A stretch of DNA of 64,000 bases. It comes from UBA1479 sp038109305 (GTDB taxonomy: Bacteria; Pseudomonadota; Alphaproteobacteria; Rhodospirillales; Casp-alpha2). Both the position numbers and the translations under genes were made by a program. The stretch lies in NCBI GenBank assembly GCA_038109305.1, contig JAYNIR010000007.1, positions 1 to 64,000 on the forward strand, in the 5' to 3' direction. The notes under the pieces are model-generated. The model worked only from the letters and a program-made list of their open reading frames with translations, was not told the origin of the DNA and searched no databases. Below are positions 63,597-64,000 of the stretch, piece after piece (the stretch's first letter is position 1; every line of letters starts with the position of its first letter).

Positions 63597-64000
63597 TCAG
63601 GCGCCGATGGTGCGCCGGAACGACACCAGCACGCCGCCGTCCGGCAGCGGCCGGTTGGCGTATTCGATCACGTCGCCGCCCGGGACCGGCAGTTCGCGAA
63701 GCCCCGGCTCGCGCGCCGTCATGGCGGTGTGGATCTGCGTTTTCCGGGCGTCCCAGTCGCCGTCGGCGTCAATCATGTCCTGCACCGCATCGATGAAGTC
63801 GGTGACGTGGATTTCGGGGCAGAGCGCCGCCGCCTCCAGCCCCCACAACTGCATGAATGCCTGATTGAACAGCTTGAGCCGCCCGTCCGAGCCGAACACG
63901 CAGACCGCTTCGGTCAGATGTTCAAGTGTCGCCCGGTGCACGGCGTCCCGTGCGTTGACGGCGCTTTCCAGGTCCAGCTGATCGGTCACGTCGTCGTAGC
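63597..64000 (-). CDS. PAS-domain protein, partial; resembles a sensor histidine kinase without its kinase domain
   Basis: Enters from the right edge and ends at 63597. Visible: VTDQLDLE, RDAVHRATLEHLTEAVCVFGSDGRLKLFNQAFMQLWGL and EYANRPLPDGGVLVSFRRTIGA-stop. This matches the second PAS region of multi-PAS histidine kinases, in which an xDVTD linker, dimerisation helix and HATPase domain normally follow. Here the frame stops right at the end of the PAS strand. It may be a truncated kinase or a PAS-only regulator. Confidence 0.7.
   Translation of the reverse strand, partial: YDDVTDQLDLESAVNARDAVHRATLEHLTEAVCVFGSDGRLKLFNQAFMQLWGLEAAALCPEIHVTDFIDAVQDMIDADGDWDARKTQIHTAMTAREPGLRELPVPGGDVIEYANRPLPDGGVLVSFRRTIGA

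Overview
This 64 kb window is a high-GC chromosomal segment that looks like an alphaproteobacterium, most plausibly of the Rhodospirillales type. The reasons are the gene order coaBC-ubiB-ubiE-mutM-echA-rpsT-dnaA, the dnaN-recF-gyrB run that follows, AddAB in place of RecBCD, a class II-like EPSP synthase, a TIGR02300 acidic zinc-ribbon protein, HspQ and an aerobic (CobN-type) cobalamin pathway. No plasmid, phage or insertion-sequence gene was recognised. The placement is inferred from gene content and protein motifs only.

Layout. Positions 1-5.7 kb hold CoA and ubiquinone biosynthesis (coaBC partial, ubiB, ubiE), mutM, a small exported protein, an enoyl-CoA hydratase and rpsT with a clear intrinsic terminator. 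An 825-bp gene-poor, partly AT-rich gap leads to dnaA, dnaN, recF and gyrB (6.5-13.1 kb). Next come a frameshifted pentapeptide-repeat gene, a class A penicillin-binding protein, and a leftward LPS/nucleotide-sugar group (hldE, gmhA, UDP-glucuronate decarboxylase). A decayed metallophosphatase pseudogene (18.8-19.6 kb) precedes two tandem, translationally linked paralogues that look like catalytically dead GGDEF/EAL-type proteins. From 22.4 to 33.6 kb is a cobalamin block: cobT leftward; cobS, a histidine phosphatase, cobU, cobW, cobN, cobO, a SYLF lipoprotein and cobQ rightward. Then follow small housekeeping genes (DUF1232, SDR, pterin dehydratase, zinc protease), an mscS pseudogene, tRNA-Ala(GGC) and a REP-like inverted hairpin pair.

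The right half is mostly central metabolism: aroA-cmk-rpsA (with a strong hairpin ahead of rpsA), sppA, ihfB, lapA-like, pyrF, trpF-trpB-trpA-accD-folC, a damaged cation-efflux gene, gloB and trxA. A leftward chain of overlapping genes, tsaE-amgK-murU-addB-addA, combines tRNA modification, cell-wall sugar recycling and double-strand-break repair. The window closes with a flavin ferredoxin/thioredoxin-type reductase, an SDR remnant, a cytochrome c that has lost one haem motif, hspQ, and a PAS-domain protein that lacks the expected kinase domain.

The most striking feature is the density of damaged or odd genes among intact housekeeping genes. These are frameshifted, stop-interrupted or internally deleted genes (pentapeptide protein, metallophosphatase, MscS, SDR); genes without a canonical start (recF, CDF transporter); and intact frames that have lost a key residue (MutM zinc ligand, cytochrome haem histidine). 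Some may be sequencing or assembly errors. Those with several independent lesions look like real decay. The best candidate for new biology is the tandem degenerate GGDEF/EAL pair at 19.7-22.3 kb.
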